Shown: positions 33,472 through 45,815, counted from the first letter of the stretch. The stretch: DNA of 64,000 nucleotides from Pseudaminobacter sp040049255 (GCF_040049255.1 NZ_JBDZDR010000003.1:496001-560000), one strand, 5' to 3'. Numbers and translations: made by a program. The notes: generated by a model from the sequence alone, not told the origin.

Positions 33472-35505
33472 ATGACCGAAAAACCCACGCCGCCGTCCCC
33501 GCTGTTGCTCGGCCCCCTTTTTCTGGGCATCGATACCGGCGGCACCTACACCGACGCGGTGTTGTGGTCGGAGAGCGCGGGCGTCACCGCCAAGGCAAAG
33601 TCGCTCACCACGCGGCATGATCTGGCGGTCGGCATTTCCGGCGCGGTCGATGCGGTGCTTTCGGAGGCCAAGGCCGACCCGGCGGGGATAAAACTGGTGT
33701 CGATGTCGACCACGCTCGCCACCAACGCTTTGGTCGAGGGGCAGGGCGGGCGCGTGGCGCTGGTCATGATCGGATTCTCGGAAGCCGATCTCGCCCGCGA
33801 TGGGCTGAAAACCGCGCTTGGCACCGACCCGGTGGTGTTTTGCGGCGGCGGGCATGACGTGCATGGCAATGCCGCCCCGCTCGACCTTGCCGCGCTGGAG
33901 GCGGCGCTGCCGGAGCTGGAGAAAACCGTGTCGGGCTTCGCGGTCTGCGCCTACTTCGCCACCCGCAACCCGGCCCACGAGATCGCCGCGCGCGACCTGA
34001 TCCGTGAAAAAACCGGCCTGCCCGTCACCGCCAGCCACGAGCTGTCCGCAAAACTCGGCGGCCCGCGCCGGGCGCTGACCACACTGCTCAATGCGCGGCT
34101 GATCTCGATGATCGACCGTCTGGTCGCCGCCACCGAAGGATTTTTGGCCGCGCGGGGCATCAAGGCGCCGCTGATGGTGGTGCGCGGCGATGGCGCGCTG
34201 GTCTCGGCCGCGTTCGCCCGCCAGCGCCCGATCGAGACGATTTTGTCAGGCCCCGCCGCCAGCCTCGTCGGCGCCCGCCACATGACCGGCCTCGACAACG
34301 CCGTCGTGTCGGACATCGGCGGCACCACCACCGACGTCGCCGTGCTCGACAATGGCCGCCCCCGGCTCGACCCCGAAGGCGCCACCGTCGGCGGCTTTCG
34401 CACCATGGTCGAGGCGGTGGCCATGCGCACCTTCGGCCTCGGCGGGGATTCGGAGGTCGGGCTGGAGGATGGCGGGCTGGCCCCGCGCATCACGCTGGGC
34501 CCCCGCCGCGTCGTGCCGCTGTCGCTTGCCGCCGTCGACCATGGCGAGGCAGTGCTGGGCCAGCTCGAGCGGCAGCTGCGCGCGCCCAATCCGGGCCGCA
34601 TGGACGGCCGCTTTGCCATGCGCACCGGCGTGCCGGAACGCCTCGCCGCCGGCCTCACCGCACCCGAAGCCAAGCTCTACGAGGTGATCGGCCCCGTGCC
34701 GCTGCCGCTTGACAAGCTGCTGACCTCGACCGCGCAGAACGCCACGCTCAACCGGCTGGTGGGGCGCGGGCTGGTGCATGTTGTCGGCTTCACGCCGTCT
34801 GATGCCGCCCACACGCTCGGCCGCCAGACCAACTGGAACGTAGCTGCCGCCCGCCTTGGCGCCGAGATTTTCGCCCGCAAGCGCGATGGTCGCGGCCAGC
34901 CGATCGGCGAAACGCCGGAAGCGCTTGCGGAAAGAGTGCTGCTGGCCGTCACACGCAACTCTGCCGAGGCGATCCTCGAAACCGCCTTCGCCGAGGACGG
35001 GCTGGACGGCGCCGCAACGGTCGCCCATGCGCTGGTGCAGCGCGCGGTGGACGGCCAGGGCGGCATCGCCCGCTTCGCCGTTGCGCTCGACCGCCCGGTG
35101 ATAGGCCTCGGCGCCTCCGCGCCGCTGCATTACGCCGGCCTGCCGGGCTTCGTAGGCAACGAATGCGTGGTGCCGCAGGATACGGACGTGGCCAATGCGC
35201 TGGGTGCCGTGGTCGGCCAGGTGCGCATCTCGGCCGAGGCGCGCGTCAGCCAGCCCAAGGAAGGGCTATTCCGCGTCGCTTCGGGCGACGACATCCGCGA
35301 TTTTCTGGACGAGGAAGAGGCCATCCGCGTGGCCGATGCCGAGATCCGCAAGATTGCCGCCCAGCGCGCGCTGGAGGCCGGCACCGACGCCGCCGAGATC
35401 GAGGTCACGCATGATGTGCGCGCCTCGATGGTGGACGGCCAGCGCATGTTCATCGAGGCGCATATTCTGGCCGTCGCCACCGGCCGCCCGCGCATTGCCG
35501 TCTGA
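33472..35505 (+). CDS. Hydantoinase/oxoprolinase-family protein (HyuA-like)
   Basis: The 677-residue product has the ASKHA-type start LGIDTGGTYTDAVLW and later SDIGGTTTDVAVLDNGRPRL, GDGALVSAAFA and IETILSGPAASLVGA, the hallmarks of hydantoinase A/oxoprolinase proteins that open imide rings with ATP. The partner hydantoinase B gene that usually follows is absent here, and the chain is about 30 residues shorter than typical HyuA. It is monocistronic, upstream of glcB. Substrate unknown. Confidence 0.85.
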   Translation: MTEKPTPPSPLLLGPLFLGIDTGGTYTDAVLWSESAGVTAKAKSLTTRHDLAVGISGAVDAVLSEAKADPAGIKLVSMSTTLATNALVEGQGGRVALVMIGFSEADLARDGLKTALGTDPVVFCGGGHDVHGNAAPLDLAALEAALPELEKTVSGFAVCAYFATRNPAHEIAARDLIREKTGLPVTASHELSAKLGGPRRALTTLLNARLISMIDRLVAATEGFLAARGIKAPLMVVRGDGALVSAAFARQRPIETILSGPAASLVGARHMTGLDNAVVSDIGGTTTDVAVLDNGRPRLDPEGATVGGFRTMVEAVAMRTFGLGGDSEVGLEDGGLAPRITLGPRRVVPLSLAAVDHGEAVLGQLERQLRAPNPGRMDGRFAMRTGVPERLAAGLTAPEAKLYEVIGPVPLPLDKLLTSTAQNATLNRLVGRGLVHVVGFTPSDAAHTLGRQTNWNVAAARLGAEIFARKRDGRGQPIGETPEALAERVLLAVTRNSAEAILETAFAEDGLDGAATVAHALVQRAVDGQGGIARFAVALDRPVIGLGASAPLHYAGLPGFVGNECVVPQDTDVANALGAVVGQVRISAEARVSQPKEGLFRVASGDDIRDFLDEEEAIRVADAEIRKIAAQRALEAGTDAAEIEVTHDVRASMVDGQRMFIEAHILAVATGRPRIAV

Positions 35506-35669
35506 AGGACAGGTTCATCCAAGCCTGTTTCGCGCGTATTATTATGCGCCTGCGGCCCGGTAAACCCGCGGATGAATTGACCCTGCCACACCAACGTGGT
35601 CAAAGGCCGCGGAACTATTGAGCGGGGCCGGGCTTAACTGGTCCGCCCGGAAGGCATCAGGAGAGGAAT

Positions 35670-37841
35670 ATGAGCGGTATGATCGAAGCGTCGGGATTGA
35701 GGATTGCCCGGGAGCTTCACGATTTCGTGGCGCAGGAGGCTTTGCCGGGAACCGGATTTGTCGGCATCGATGCGTTCTGGGCCGGGGTGTCGGAGATCGT
35801 GCACGAGCTTGCGCCCAAAAACCGCGCTCTTCTGGCCAAACGCGACAAGATCCAGAAACGGATCGATGCCTGGCACCGGGAAAACGGTGCGCCCTCCGAC
35901 ATGGCCGCCTACCGCGCCTTCCTGAAGGAGATCGGCTATCTCGTCGAAGAAGGACCGGACTTCCAGGTCGCCACCGGGAACGTCGACCCGGAAATCGCGA
36001 CGGTTGCCGGTCCGCAGCTCGTCGTGCCGATCATGAATGCGCGTTATGCGCTCAATGCCGCCAACGCCCGCTGGGGCTCGCTGTATGACGCGCTCTACGG
36101 CACCGACGCGATCTCCGAGACGGATGGCGCGGAAAAGGGCAAGGGCTACAACCCCAAGCGCGGCGAAAAGGTCATCGCCTGGGGCCGCAATTTCCTCGAT
36201 GCCTCGGCGCCGTTGCAGTCGGGCTCGTGGACCGAGGCCGGCCCGCTTGTCGTGAAGGATGGAAAGCTGGCCGTCGGCGAAACCGGCCTGGCCGATCCGG
36301 CGCAGTTCGTCGGCTACCGGGGCGAGGCGTCCGCACCTTCTGCGGTGCTGCTCACGAAGAACGGCCTGCATGTCGAGATCGTCATCGACCGCAACAGCAC
36401 CATCGGCAAGACCGACCCGGCCGGCATCGCCGATCTCGTGCTGGAAGCGGCGCTGACCACGATCCAGGACTGCGAGGATTCGGTCGCGGCCGTCGATGCC
36501 GAAGACAAGGTACTGGCCTATCGCAACTGGCTCGGCCTGATGAAGGGCGACCTTGCCGAGACCTTCGAGAAGGGCGGCAAAAGCCTGACGCGCACGCTCA
36601 ACGACGATCGCGAATACACCGGGCCGGACGGCGGCAAGCTGATGCTGCCCGGCCGCTCGCTGATGCTGGTGCGCAACGTCGGTCACCTCATGACCAACCC
36701 GGCCATTCTCGACCGCGACGGCAATGAGGTGCCCGAGGGCATCATGGATGCGGCCGTCACCGCGCTCATCGCGCTGCATGACGTCGGCCCCAATGGCCGC
36801 CGCGCCAATTCGCGCGCCGGCTCCATGTATGTGGTCAAGCCCAAGATGCACGGGCCGGAGGAAGCGGCCTTTGCCGTCGAGCTGTTCGAGCGCGTCGAAA
36901 AACTGCTCGGCATGGCGCCGAACACGATCAAGATCGGCATCATGGACGAGGAACGGCGCACCACCGTCAACCTCAAGGAATGCATCCGCGCCGCGAAGGA
37001 CCGGGTGGTGTTCATCAACACCGGCTTCCTCGATCGCACCGGCGACGAGATCCACACCTCGATGGAAGCCGGTCCGATGATCCGCAAGGGCGACATGAAG
37101 CAGGCGGCATGGATCTCCGCCTACGAGGCGCAGAATGTCGACATCGGCCTGGAGTGCGGGCTTTCCGGCCGCGCCCAGATCGGCAAGGGCATGTGGGCCA
37201 TGCCGGACCTGATGGCGGCGATGCTGGAGCAGAAGATCGCGCACCCGCAGGCCGGCGCCAACACCGCCTGGGTGCCTTCGCCGACGGCTGCGACGCTGCA
37301 CGCCACGCATTACCACAAGGTCAACGTGCACGCGGTGCAGGAGCGTCTGAAGACCCGCCCGCGCGCAAAACTCGACGACATCCTGTCGGTGCCAGTCGCG
37401 GTGCGGCCCAACTGGACGCCGGAAGAAATCCAGCACGAGATCGACAACAACGCGCAAGGAATCCTGGGCTATGTCGTGCGCTGGATCGACCAGGGCGTTG
37501 GCTGCTCCAAGGTTCCCGACATCAACGATGTCGGCCTGATGGAAGACCGCGCCACGCTGCGCATCTCTTCGCAGCATCTCGCCAACTGGCTGCACCATGG
37601 CGTGGTCACGCATGAGCAGGTGATGGAGACGATGAAGCGCATGGCGGCGGTGGTCGACCGGCAGAATGAGGGCGACCCGCTCTACCGGCCGATGGCGCCC
37701 GACTTCGACAACTCCATCGCCTTCCAGGCCGCCTGCGACCTCGTCTTCAAGGGCCGCGAACAGCCCAACGGCTATACCGAGCCGGTGCTGCACCGGCGCC
37801 GGCTGGAGCTGAAGGCGCGCGACCGGGCGGCGACCAAATAG
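35670..37841 (+). CDS. glcB: Malate synthase G
   Basis: The 723-residue enzyme condenses glyoxylate with acetyl-CoA to malate, used for growth on C2 compounds. It has features of the G isoform: an N-terminal clasp (FVAQEALPGTGFVGIDAFWA), TTIQDCEDSVAAVDAEDKV, GIMDEERRTTVNL, RVVFINTGFLDRTGDEIHTS and WVPSPTAATLHATHYH, including the catalytic Asp. The start is preceded by AGGAGAGGA. It is not close to aceA. Confidence 0.97.
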   Translation: MSGMIEASGLRIARELHDFVAQEALPGTGFVGIDAFWAGVSEIVHELAPKNRALLAKRDKIQKRIDAWHRENGAPSDMAAYRAFLKEIGYLVEEGPDFQVATGNVDPEIATVAGPQLVVPIMNARYALNAANARWGSLYDALYGTDAISETDGAEKGKGYNPKRGEKVIAWGRNFLDASAPLQSGSWTEAGPLVVKDGKLAVGETGLADPAQFVGYRGEASAPSAVLLTKNGLHVEIVIDRNSTIGKTDPAGIADLVLEAALTTIQDCEDSVAAVDAEDKVLAYRNWLGLMKGDLAETFEKGGKSLTRTLNDDREYTGPDGGKLMLPGRSLMLVRNVGHLMTNPAILDRDGNEVPEGIMDAAVTALIALHDVGPNGRRANSRAGSMYVVKPKMHGPEEAAFAVELFERVEKLLGMAPNTIKIGIMDEERRTTVNLKECIRAAKDRVVFINTGFLDRTGDEIHTSMEAGPMIRKGDMKQAAWISAYEAQNVDIGLECGLSGRAQIGKGMWAMPDLMAAMLEQKIAHPQAGANTAWVPSPTAATLHATHYHKVNVHAVQERLKTRPRAKLDDILSVPVAVRPNWTPEEIQHEIDNNAQGILGYVVRWIDQGVGCSKVPDINDVGLMEDRATLRISSQHLANWLHHGVVTHEQVMETMKRMAAVVDRQNEGDPLYRPMAPDFDNSIAFQAACDLVFKGREQPNGYTEPVLHRRRLELKARDRAATK

Positions 37842-37863
37842 TCGCCCGAAGGTCACGCCCCCG

Positions 37864-38541
37864 ATGAAGCTTCTCGCCATCGATTGCTCGGCCCGGCTCT
37901 GCGCTGCCTGCGTCTACGACGCGGGGGCGGGGCAGGAGCTCGGCCGCCAGGTGCTCGATCTCGGCAAGGGCCACGCCGAGCACCTGATGGGCGTGATCGA
38001 GGAGGCGATGAAGGCGGCGGGCGTGGGCTTTTCCGATCTCGGCGCCGTCGCCGTCTCGGTCGGCCCGGGCTCCTTCACGGGCGTCCGCGTCGGCGTCTCG
38101 GCCACGCGCGGCCTTGCGCTGGCGCTCAACGTTCCGGCTATCGGCGTGAACACCCTTGAGGCGCTGGCCGCCGAGGCGCGGGCACTGCATGGCCCGTGCA
38201 CCGTGCTTGCCGCGCTTGATAGCGGCCGCGGCGAAATTCAGGCCGCGGTCTACGACAATGTCGGCGCAGTTCTTTTCGCCCCGGCGGTGATCGACCTCGA
38301 ACGCGCGACGTTGCTGGCGACCGAACATTCCGCTGCCCTTGCCGGCACTGCGGCGGAAATGATCGCCGCCGCCCTAGCTGGGCAGAACAATCGCGTCGGC
38401 CCGCTCGGGTCGACGGCCGATATCGGCACCTATGCCCGCCTGGCCGCGGGCAAGGAGCCGGGTGAGCGCCCGAAACCGCTTTATCTGCGCGAGCCGGATG
38501 CCAAGCCGCAGGCAGGCTTCGTCCTGCCGAGGAGCGGCTGA
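37864..38541 (+). CDS. tsaB: tRNA N6-threonylcarbamoyladenosine protein TsaB
   Basis: The 225-residue product has the family start LLAIDCSARLCAACVYD, then GHAEHLMGVIEEAM, VSVGPGSFTGVRVGVSATRG and ALDSGRGEIQAAVYD. TsaB is the scaffold partner of TsaD in making t6A37 on ANN-decoding tRNAs. It starts the cluster tsaB-rimI-plsC-miaB and shares one base with the rimI start (TGATG at 38539). Confidence 0.97.
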   Translation: MKLLAIDCSARLCAACVYDAGAGQELGRQVLDLGKGHAEHLMGVIEEAMKAAGVGFSDLGAVAVSVGPGSFTGVRVGVSATRGLALALNVPAIGVNTLEALAAEARALHGPCTVLAALDSGRGEIQAAVYDNVGAVLFAPAVIDLERATLLATEHSAALAGTAAEMIAAALAGQNNRVGPLGSTADIGTYARLAAGKEPGERPKPLYLREPDAKPQAGFVLPRSG

Positions 38542-39029
38542 TGCGCATCCCCTTCGTCACCTCGCGCGAGTTTTCGCTGGAGCCGCTGACGGTCAGGGAC
38601 AGCGATGCGATCTCCACGCTGCACCGCGAGGATTTCGTACGGCCGTGGACGGGGGGCGAGTTCGCCGATCTCCTGGCGCAGGAAACCGTGTTCGGCTTTG
38701 CCGCGCGCGAGGTCGGCCGCGGCAAGGGCCCGCCCATCGGCTTCGTCTTGGCGCGGCTGGTGGCCGGCGAGGGCGAAATCCTGACCGTGGCGGTGGCGCG
38801 TTCGCACCGGCGGCAGGGGCTCGGCTGGCGGCTGATGGATGCGGTGCTGCGCGAACTTCACGCCCAGCGCGCCGAGGCGCTGTTCCTCGAGGTGGACGAG
38901 ACCAATGCCGCCGCCATCGCGCTCTATAGCGGGCTCGGTTTTCGCGAGGTCGGCAAGCGCGCCGACTACTACCGCACCGGCGGCAACGGGGCCAACGGCG
39001 CCCTTGTCATGCGCCGGGATCTTCGCTAG
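38541..39029 (+). CDS. rimI: Ribosomal protein S18 alanine N-acetyltransferase-like GNAT enzyme
   Basis: The 162-residue GNAT protein has the acetyl-CoA motif LTVAVARSHRRQGLGWRLMD and the C-terminal DETNAAAIALYSGLGFREVG. Its position after tsaB is that of rimI in related genomes. RimI acetylates the N terminus of ribosomal protein S18. ATG overlaps the tsaB stop. Confidence 0.92.
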   Translation: MRIPFVTSREFSLEPLTVRDSDAISTLHREDFVRPWTGGEFADLLAQETVFGFAAREVGRGKGPPIGFVLARLVAGEGEILTVAVARSHRRQGLGWRLMDAVLRELHAQRAEALFLEVDETNAAAIALYSGLGFREVGKRADYYRTGGNGANGALVMRRDLR

Positions 39030-39067
39030 CCGCCATATGAGATCAGGCTGAAGGAACCGCGCGGCGC

Positions 39068-39862
39068 ATGATCTCTTCGATCCGGATATGGCTGGCGTTC
39101 CTCTGGGTGGCGATGGGCCTAGCCGCACTGTTGCCGCTGGTTTCGCTCGGCATGAGGACCGGCCTTTATCAGCCAAACCGGCTGCGGCGCTGGTGCCACG
39201 GCCTCATCGTGCGCGCGCTGGGTTTCCGGGTTCATGTCCACGGCACAATCGCCCCGGTGCGGCCGCTGCTGCTTGCGGCCAATCACATTTCCTGGACCGA
39301 CGTGATGGTGCTGGCGTCGTTCAACGACGTCTCCTTCATCGCCAAGTCGCAGATGTCACGCTGGCCGCTCATCGGCTGGATGGCGCGGCTGCAGCGCTGC
39401 GTCTTCGTCGAGCGCGAGCGCAAGCGCAAATCCGGCGAGCAGGCGAGCGAAATTGCCACGCGCCTGGCAGCCGGCGACGCGATGGTGCTTTTCGCGGAGG
39501 GCACGACAGGCGACGGCAACCTTATACTGCCGTTCAAGAGCACGCTGTTCGGCGCGGCGGCACTTGCCATTGACGAAGGCGCGGTCGACCAGGTTTTCAT
39601 CCAGCCGGTGGCAATCAGCTACACGCGTCTGCATGGATTGCCCATGGGCCGCCAGCACCGCCGCGTCGCCGCCTGGATAGGCGACCAGGACCTGCTGCCG
39701 CATATCAAGCTCCTCCTCGCCGAAGGCGCGGTGGATGTGGAGGTGCATTTTGGCGAGCCGGTCGCCTTCTCGGCCGGCACCAACCGCAAGGAGACCGCGC
39801 GCCGCATGGAAGCGCAGGTCAGGACGATGATGCAGCAGGCCTTGCGCGGTCCCCGGTCGTGA
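39068..39862 (+). CDS. plsC: 1-acyl-sn-glycerol-3-phosphate acyltransferase family
   Basis: The 264-residue product begins with a membrane helix (LAFLWVAMGLAALLPLVSLG), then has the catalytic block ANHISWTDVMVL (HxxxxD) and FAEGTTGDGNLILPFKSTLF. It makes phosphatidic acid from lysophosphatidic acid or acylates a related lipid. It lies between rimI and miaB in the conserved cluster. Fur/Mur, often found between these two in rhizobia, is not present. Confidence 0.92.
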   Translation: MISSIRIWLAFLWVAMGLAALLPLVSLGMRTGLYQPNRLRRWCHGLIVRALGFRVHVHGTIAPVRPLLLAANHISWTDVMVLASFNDVSFIAKSQMSRWPLIGWMARLQRCVFVERERKRKSGEQASEIATRLAAGDAMVLFAEGTTGDGNLILPFKSTLFGAAALAIDEGAVDQVFIQPVAISYTRLHGLPMGRQHRRVAAWIGDQDLLPHIKLLLAEGAVDVEVHFGEPVAFSAGTNRKETARRMEAQVRTMMQQALRGPRS

Positions 39863-39943
39863 CACGGTCGCAGCCTGGCGGGCGGGATCGCGCGGTCAAG
39901 ATTGGTCTGTTTTTTGCCATCGAAAAGCGTTAGAAGCCGCGAC

Positions 39944-41341
<1,398 letters not shown>

Positions 41342-41365
41342 GGGCGCCGAGATGAGGAGATACGG

Positions 41366-42403
<1,038 letters not shown>

Positions 42404-42420
42404 TCGGCTGACGGGACGTG

Positions 42421-42927
42421 ATGGAAAACACCGCGGAAATTGGCGCCGCAGCGCTTCCGGTCGAGATCGACCTGATGGTGGAGGCTGGCGCCTGGCCCGC
42501 CGAGGAGGAGCTGGAGGCGCTGGCGCGCCGCGCAGTGGCCGCAGCCCTTGCCGAAACCGGCGCTACCGCTCCGACAGGCACCGAGCTCAGCCTCGTCTTT
42601 TCGGACGATGCCCACGTTCAGGTGCTGAACGCGGAATGGCGCGGCAAGGACAAGCCGACCAATGTGCTTTCCTTTCCGGCCTTTCCCACCGAGCCCGGTG
42701 CACCGCTGCCGCCGATGATGGGCGACATCATCCTTGCCGCCGAGACGGTCGAGCGTGAAGCGGCACTGGAAGGCAAGCCGCGCGAGCATCATATTATTCA
42801 TCTGGTGATTCATGGCTTCCTGCATCTCATGGGCTATGATCACGAGACCGACGCGGAGGCGGAGGAGATGGAGGGATTCGAGCGCCGTGCGCTCGCAAGA
42901 CTTGCGATCCCCGATCCTTACGCGTAA
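42421..42927 (+). CDS. ybeY: Endoribonuclease YbeY
   Basis: The 168-residue product carries the zinc motif HLVIHGFLHLMGYDH (HxxxHxxxxxH), FPAFPTEPGAPLPPMMGDI and the N-terminal WRGKDKPTNVLSFP block. YbeY matures the 3' end of 16S rRNA and controls ribosome quality. GTG at 42418 and ATG at 42421 are adjacent; either could be the start. phoH precedes and the CorC-like gene follows. Confidence 0.95.
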   Translation: MENTAEIGAAALPVEIDLMVEAGAWPAEEELEALARRAVAAALAETGATAPTGTELSLVFSDDAHVQVLNAEWRGKDKPTNVLSFPAFPTEPGAPLPPMMGDIILAAETVEREAALEGKPREHHIIHLVIHGFLHLMGYDHETDAEAEEMEGFERRALARLAIPDPYA

Positions 42928-42953
42928 CAGATTAGGCAACAAACCGGACGACA

Positions 42954-44027
42954 ATGAGCGAGAAACCAGACACTGCCGCCAAATCGGAGGTCGGCAGCGC
43001 GCCCTCCGCGCTAGAAAGCCCTGAAGAGGACCCTAGTCCCAATGCGGCGCTCAACAGCGCCGCAAGCGAGCCCGGCTCTCAGCGGCCTTCGCTGCTGGAA
43101 CGCCTGGCTGGGCTGTTCAGGCACCGCAATGGCTCGAGCCTGCGTGACGATCTGACCGATGCGCTGGCGGAAAGCGCCACCGAAGCGGAAGACTTTTCGC
43201 CCGGCGAGCGGGCGATGCTCAAGAACATTCTGCGGCTGCGCGAGGTGCGCGTCGAGGACGTGATGGTGCCGCGCGCCGACATCGAAGCGGTGGAGCTCAA
43301 CACCACCCTCGGCGATCTCATGGTGGTCTTCGAGCAATCGGGCCATTCGCGCATGCCGGTCTATGCCGAGACGCTGGACGATCCGCGCGGCATGGTCCAC
43401 ATCCGCGACGTTCTCGCCCACATCACCAGGCTGGCGCGCACGAAGAAGGGCAGGTCGTCCAAAAAACCGGTCGGCGGCGCGGCTCTTGATTTTGCCACTG
43501 TCGACCTGACGCGCACGCTCGGAGAACTGAATCTCATCCGCACCGTTCTTTTCGTGCCGCCGTCGATGCTGGCCTCCGACCTGATGGCGCGCATGCAGGC
43601 AGCGCGCACCCAGATGGCGCTGGTGATCGACGAATATGGCGGCACCGATGGCCTGGTTTCGCTTGAAGACATCGTGGAGATGGTCGTCGGCGACATCGAG
43701 GACGAGCACGACGAGGAAGAGCCGCTGATCACCCAGACCGGCGAGGGCGTCTTCGTGGTCGACGCCAAGGCCGAGATCGACGACGTGGCCAAGATGATCG
43801 GCGAGGATTTCACCGCCGGCGAGCATGGCGAGTATGTCGACACCATCGGCGGCATGATCTTCAACACGCTCGGCCGGGTGCCGACGCGGGGCGAGGTTGT
43901 CCAGGCGATCCCCGGCTTCGAGTTCCACGTGCTCGACGCCGACCCAAGGCGCGTCAAGCGTGTGCGCATCGTCCACAGCCAGAAGGGCGACCGGCGCCGC
44001 CGTGCCGCCCGCGCCGAACAGGCCTGA
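42954..44027 (+). CDS. CBS-domain protein, CorC/TlyC (hemolysin) family
   Basis: The 357-residue soluble product has a Pro/Ser-rich leader of about 50 residues, two CBS repeats (VEDVMVPRADIEAVELNTTL, MPVYAETLDDPRGMVHIRDV and ALVIDEYGGTDGLVSLEDIV) and a C-terminal CorC/transporter-associated domain with YVDTIGGMIFNTLGRVPTRG. Such proteins follow YbeY in many genomes; a role in Mg2+/Co2+ handling or membrane stress is suspected. lnt follows after 72 bases. Confidence 0.93.
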   Translation: MSEKPDTAAKSEVGSAPSALESPEEDPSPNAALNSAASEPGSQRPSLLERLAGLFRHRNGSSLRDDLTDALAESATEAEDFSPGERAMLKNILRLREVRVEDVMVPRADIEAVELNTTLGDLMVVFEQSGHSRMPVYAETLDDPRGMVHIRDVLAHITRLARTKKGRSSKKPVGGAALDFATVDLTRTLGELNLIRTVLFVPPSMLASDLMARMQAARTQMALVIDEYGGTDGLVSLEDIVEMVVGDIEDEHDEEEPLITQTGEGVFVVDAKAEIDDVAKMIGEDFTAGEHGEYVDTIGGMIFNTLGRVPTRGEVVQAIPGFEFHVLDADPRRVKRVRIVHSQKGDRRRRAARAEQA

Positions 44028-44099
44028 GACGGCAGCATTGGAGCGTGGGCCTCTTGCTGATAGACCTTCGTGGGTGATTCACGCGATGAGGGGCCGCCG

Positions 44100-45683
44100 A
44101 TGGAGCGCCTTGCAGGGCGGATAATTTTGCTGTGGGGGTGGCGGCGCGCGCTCACGGCATTCCTTGCCGGCGCGCTCGCCGTTCTTTCCCAGGCTCCCTT
44201 CGATTTCTTCGCGGTCTGCCTCGTTTCCTTCCCGGTGCTGGTGTGGCTGCTCGATGGCGCGACGAGCGCTCCCGCCGGCCCGATGCGACGGCTCATGCCG
44301 GCCTTCGCGACAGGCTGGTGGTTCGGCTTCGGCTATTTCCTTGCCGGGCTGTGGTGGATTGGCGGGGCCGTACTGGTCGAGGCGGACAGCTTCGCCTGGG
44401 CGCTGCCTCTGGCGGTGGTGGGCATTCCGGCGCTGCTTGCGCTGTTCTACGGCCTGGCCTGCGCCGTGGCCCGCCTGGTCTGGAGCGATGGCATCGGGCG
44501 TATCGCCGCGCTGGCCTTCGGGTTCGGGCTGGCCGAATGGCTGCGCACTTTCCTGTTCACCGGCTTCCCGTGGAATGCGATCGGCTATGCCGCCATGCCG
44601 ATACCGCTGCTGATGCAAAGCGTTTCGGTGGTGGGCATGATCGGCATGAACGCCCTGGCCGTTTTCGTGTTCGCCATGCCGGCATTGCTGGCCTCGCAGC
44701 GGCATCTGCGGCTGGGCGTCACATTGGCCGCGCTTCTGATGGCCGCACACGTGGCCTTCGGCTATGTTCGTCTCAATGCCCCGGTCGAGGCGAATGGAGA
44801 AAACCTTTCCGTCCGCATCGTGCAGCCCAGCATCGACCTGAGCGAGAAATGGGACGCCGAAGTGCGCGATCGCATCTTCCGTACGATGCTGGACCTGTCG
44901 GGAGCGCCGGAACAGGAAGGCGCAAGGCCGCAGCTGATCCTATGGCCCGAGACCTCCGTTCCGTTCTTTTTCACCGAGCGGCCGGACGCGCTGGTGGCGC
45001 TTGGCGACCTGCTGCACGATGGGCAGACACTGATCGCCGGCGCGATGCGCGAGGAAGGCGCAAGCACCGGCAGCGATGCGCGCTACTACAATTCAGTAGT
45101 TGCCATCGACGCCGCCGGCGAGATCGTCGATGCGGTGGACAAGCTGCATCTCGTTCCCTTCGGAGAATACATACCCTTTGCGGATCTGTTCGCCAGTTTC
45201 GGGCTCAGCCAGTTCGTCGCCGGACCGATGAACCTGGAGCCCGGCAACGAACGGCATCCGATCGCGCTTGCCGGAGGGGCGAAAGCGCTTCCATTCATCT
45301 GTTACGAAATTATCTTTCCGGCGCTGGTGGCTGTTGACCTTGCGTCAACGGATATTATTGTAAATGTTACGAACGACGCATGGTTCGGCGATACGCCGGG
45401 CCCCTACCAGCACTTCCGACAGGCGCAGATACGTGCCGTGGAAACGGGGTTGCCGTTGATACGAGCCGCCAATACAGGGATTTCGGGAGTGGTCGATCCT
45501 CGTGGTCGAATTGTAGACGCCTTGTCCATGAATGCCCGGGGTGTGCTCGATGCCGTCGTTCCGCTTGTTCGACAAGACAAGCAAATGTTCTGGAAGCACT
45601 CCGTTAATGGTTTGGTCATCCTGTTTTTCTTTGGCGCCATCGCTGCCGGGCTGGGGCTTGGACAACGGTTGCGCCCGAATTGA
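44100..45683 (+). CDS. lnt: Apolipoprotein N-acyltransferase
   Basis: From ATG 44100 (MERLAGRIILLWGWRRALTA), behind GAGGGG, the product is 527 residues with about eight helices around a nitrilase-like periplasmic domain. The Glu-Lys-Cys triad is seen in ILWPETSVPFF, DKLHLVPFGEYIPF and FICYEIIFP. It adds the third acyl chain to lipoproteins. The upstream extension at 44070 was not needed. The C terminus and next 120 bases are lower in GC. Confidence 0.96.
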   Translation: MERLAGRIILLWGWRRALTAFLAGALAVLSQAPFDFFAVCLVSFPVLVWLLDGATSAPAGPMRRLMPAFATGWWFGFGYFLAGLWWIGGAVLVEADSFAWALPLAVVGIPALLALFYGLACAVARLVWSDGIGRIAALAFGFGLAEWLRTFLFTGFPWNAIGYAAMPIPLLMQSVSVVGMIGMNALAVFVFAMPALLASQRHLRLGVTLAALLMAAHVAFGYVRLNAPVEANGENLSVRIVQPSIDLSEKWDAEVRDRIFRTMLDLSGAPEQEGARPQLILWPETSVPFFFTERPDALVALGDLLHDGQTLIAGAMREEGASTGSDARYYNSVVAIDAAGEIVDAVDKLHLVPFGEYIPFADLFASFGLSQFVAGPMNLEPGNERHPIALAGGAKALPFICYEIIFPALVAVDLASTDIIVNVTNDAWFGDTPGPYQHFRQAQIRAVETGLPLIRAANTGISGVVDPRGRIVDALSMNARGVLDAVVPLVRQDKQMFWKHSVNGLVILFFFGAIAAGLGLGQRLRPN

Positions 45684-45815
45684 CAGTCCGACAGAGCGGG
45701 ATTCATAGTACGCCGCCCAAGGGGGAGGTCGGCGACAGGAGGAAATGGGAAGGCCAGCTCGCTAATCGATGAAAAATAAAAATAGAATAATGCCGAAATG
45801 GCGGCCGAGGACGAA

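Noticed and set aside
35634..37880. A 748-residue open frame on the minus strand opposite glcB
   Set aside because: It is antisense to a full-length malate synthase; long antisense frames are normal in high-GC coding DNA. The product is His/Arg/Ala/Val-rich without a family.
44079..44750. Minus-strand frame opposite lnt
   Set aside because: Gln/Glu/Arg-rich antisense frame; lnt has the complete Glu-Lys-Cys triad.
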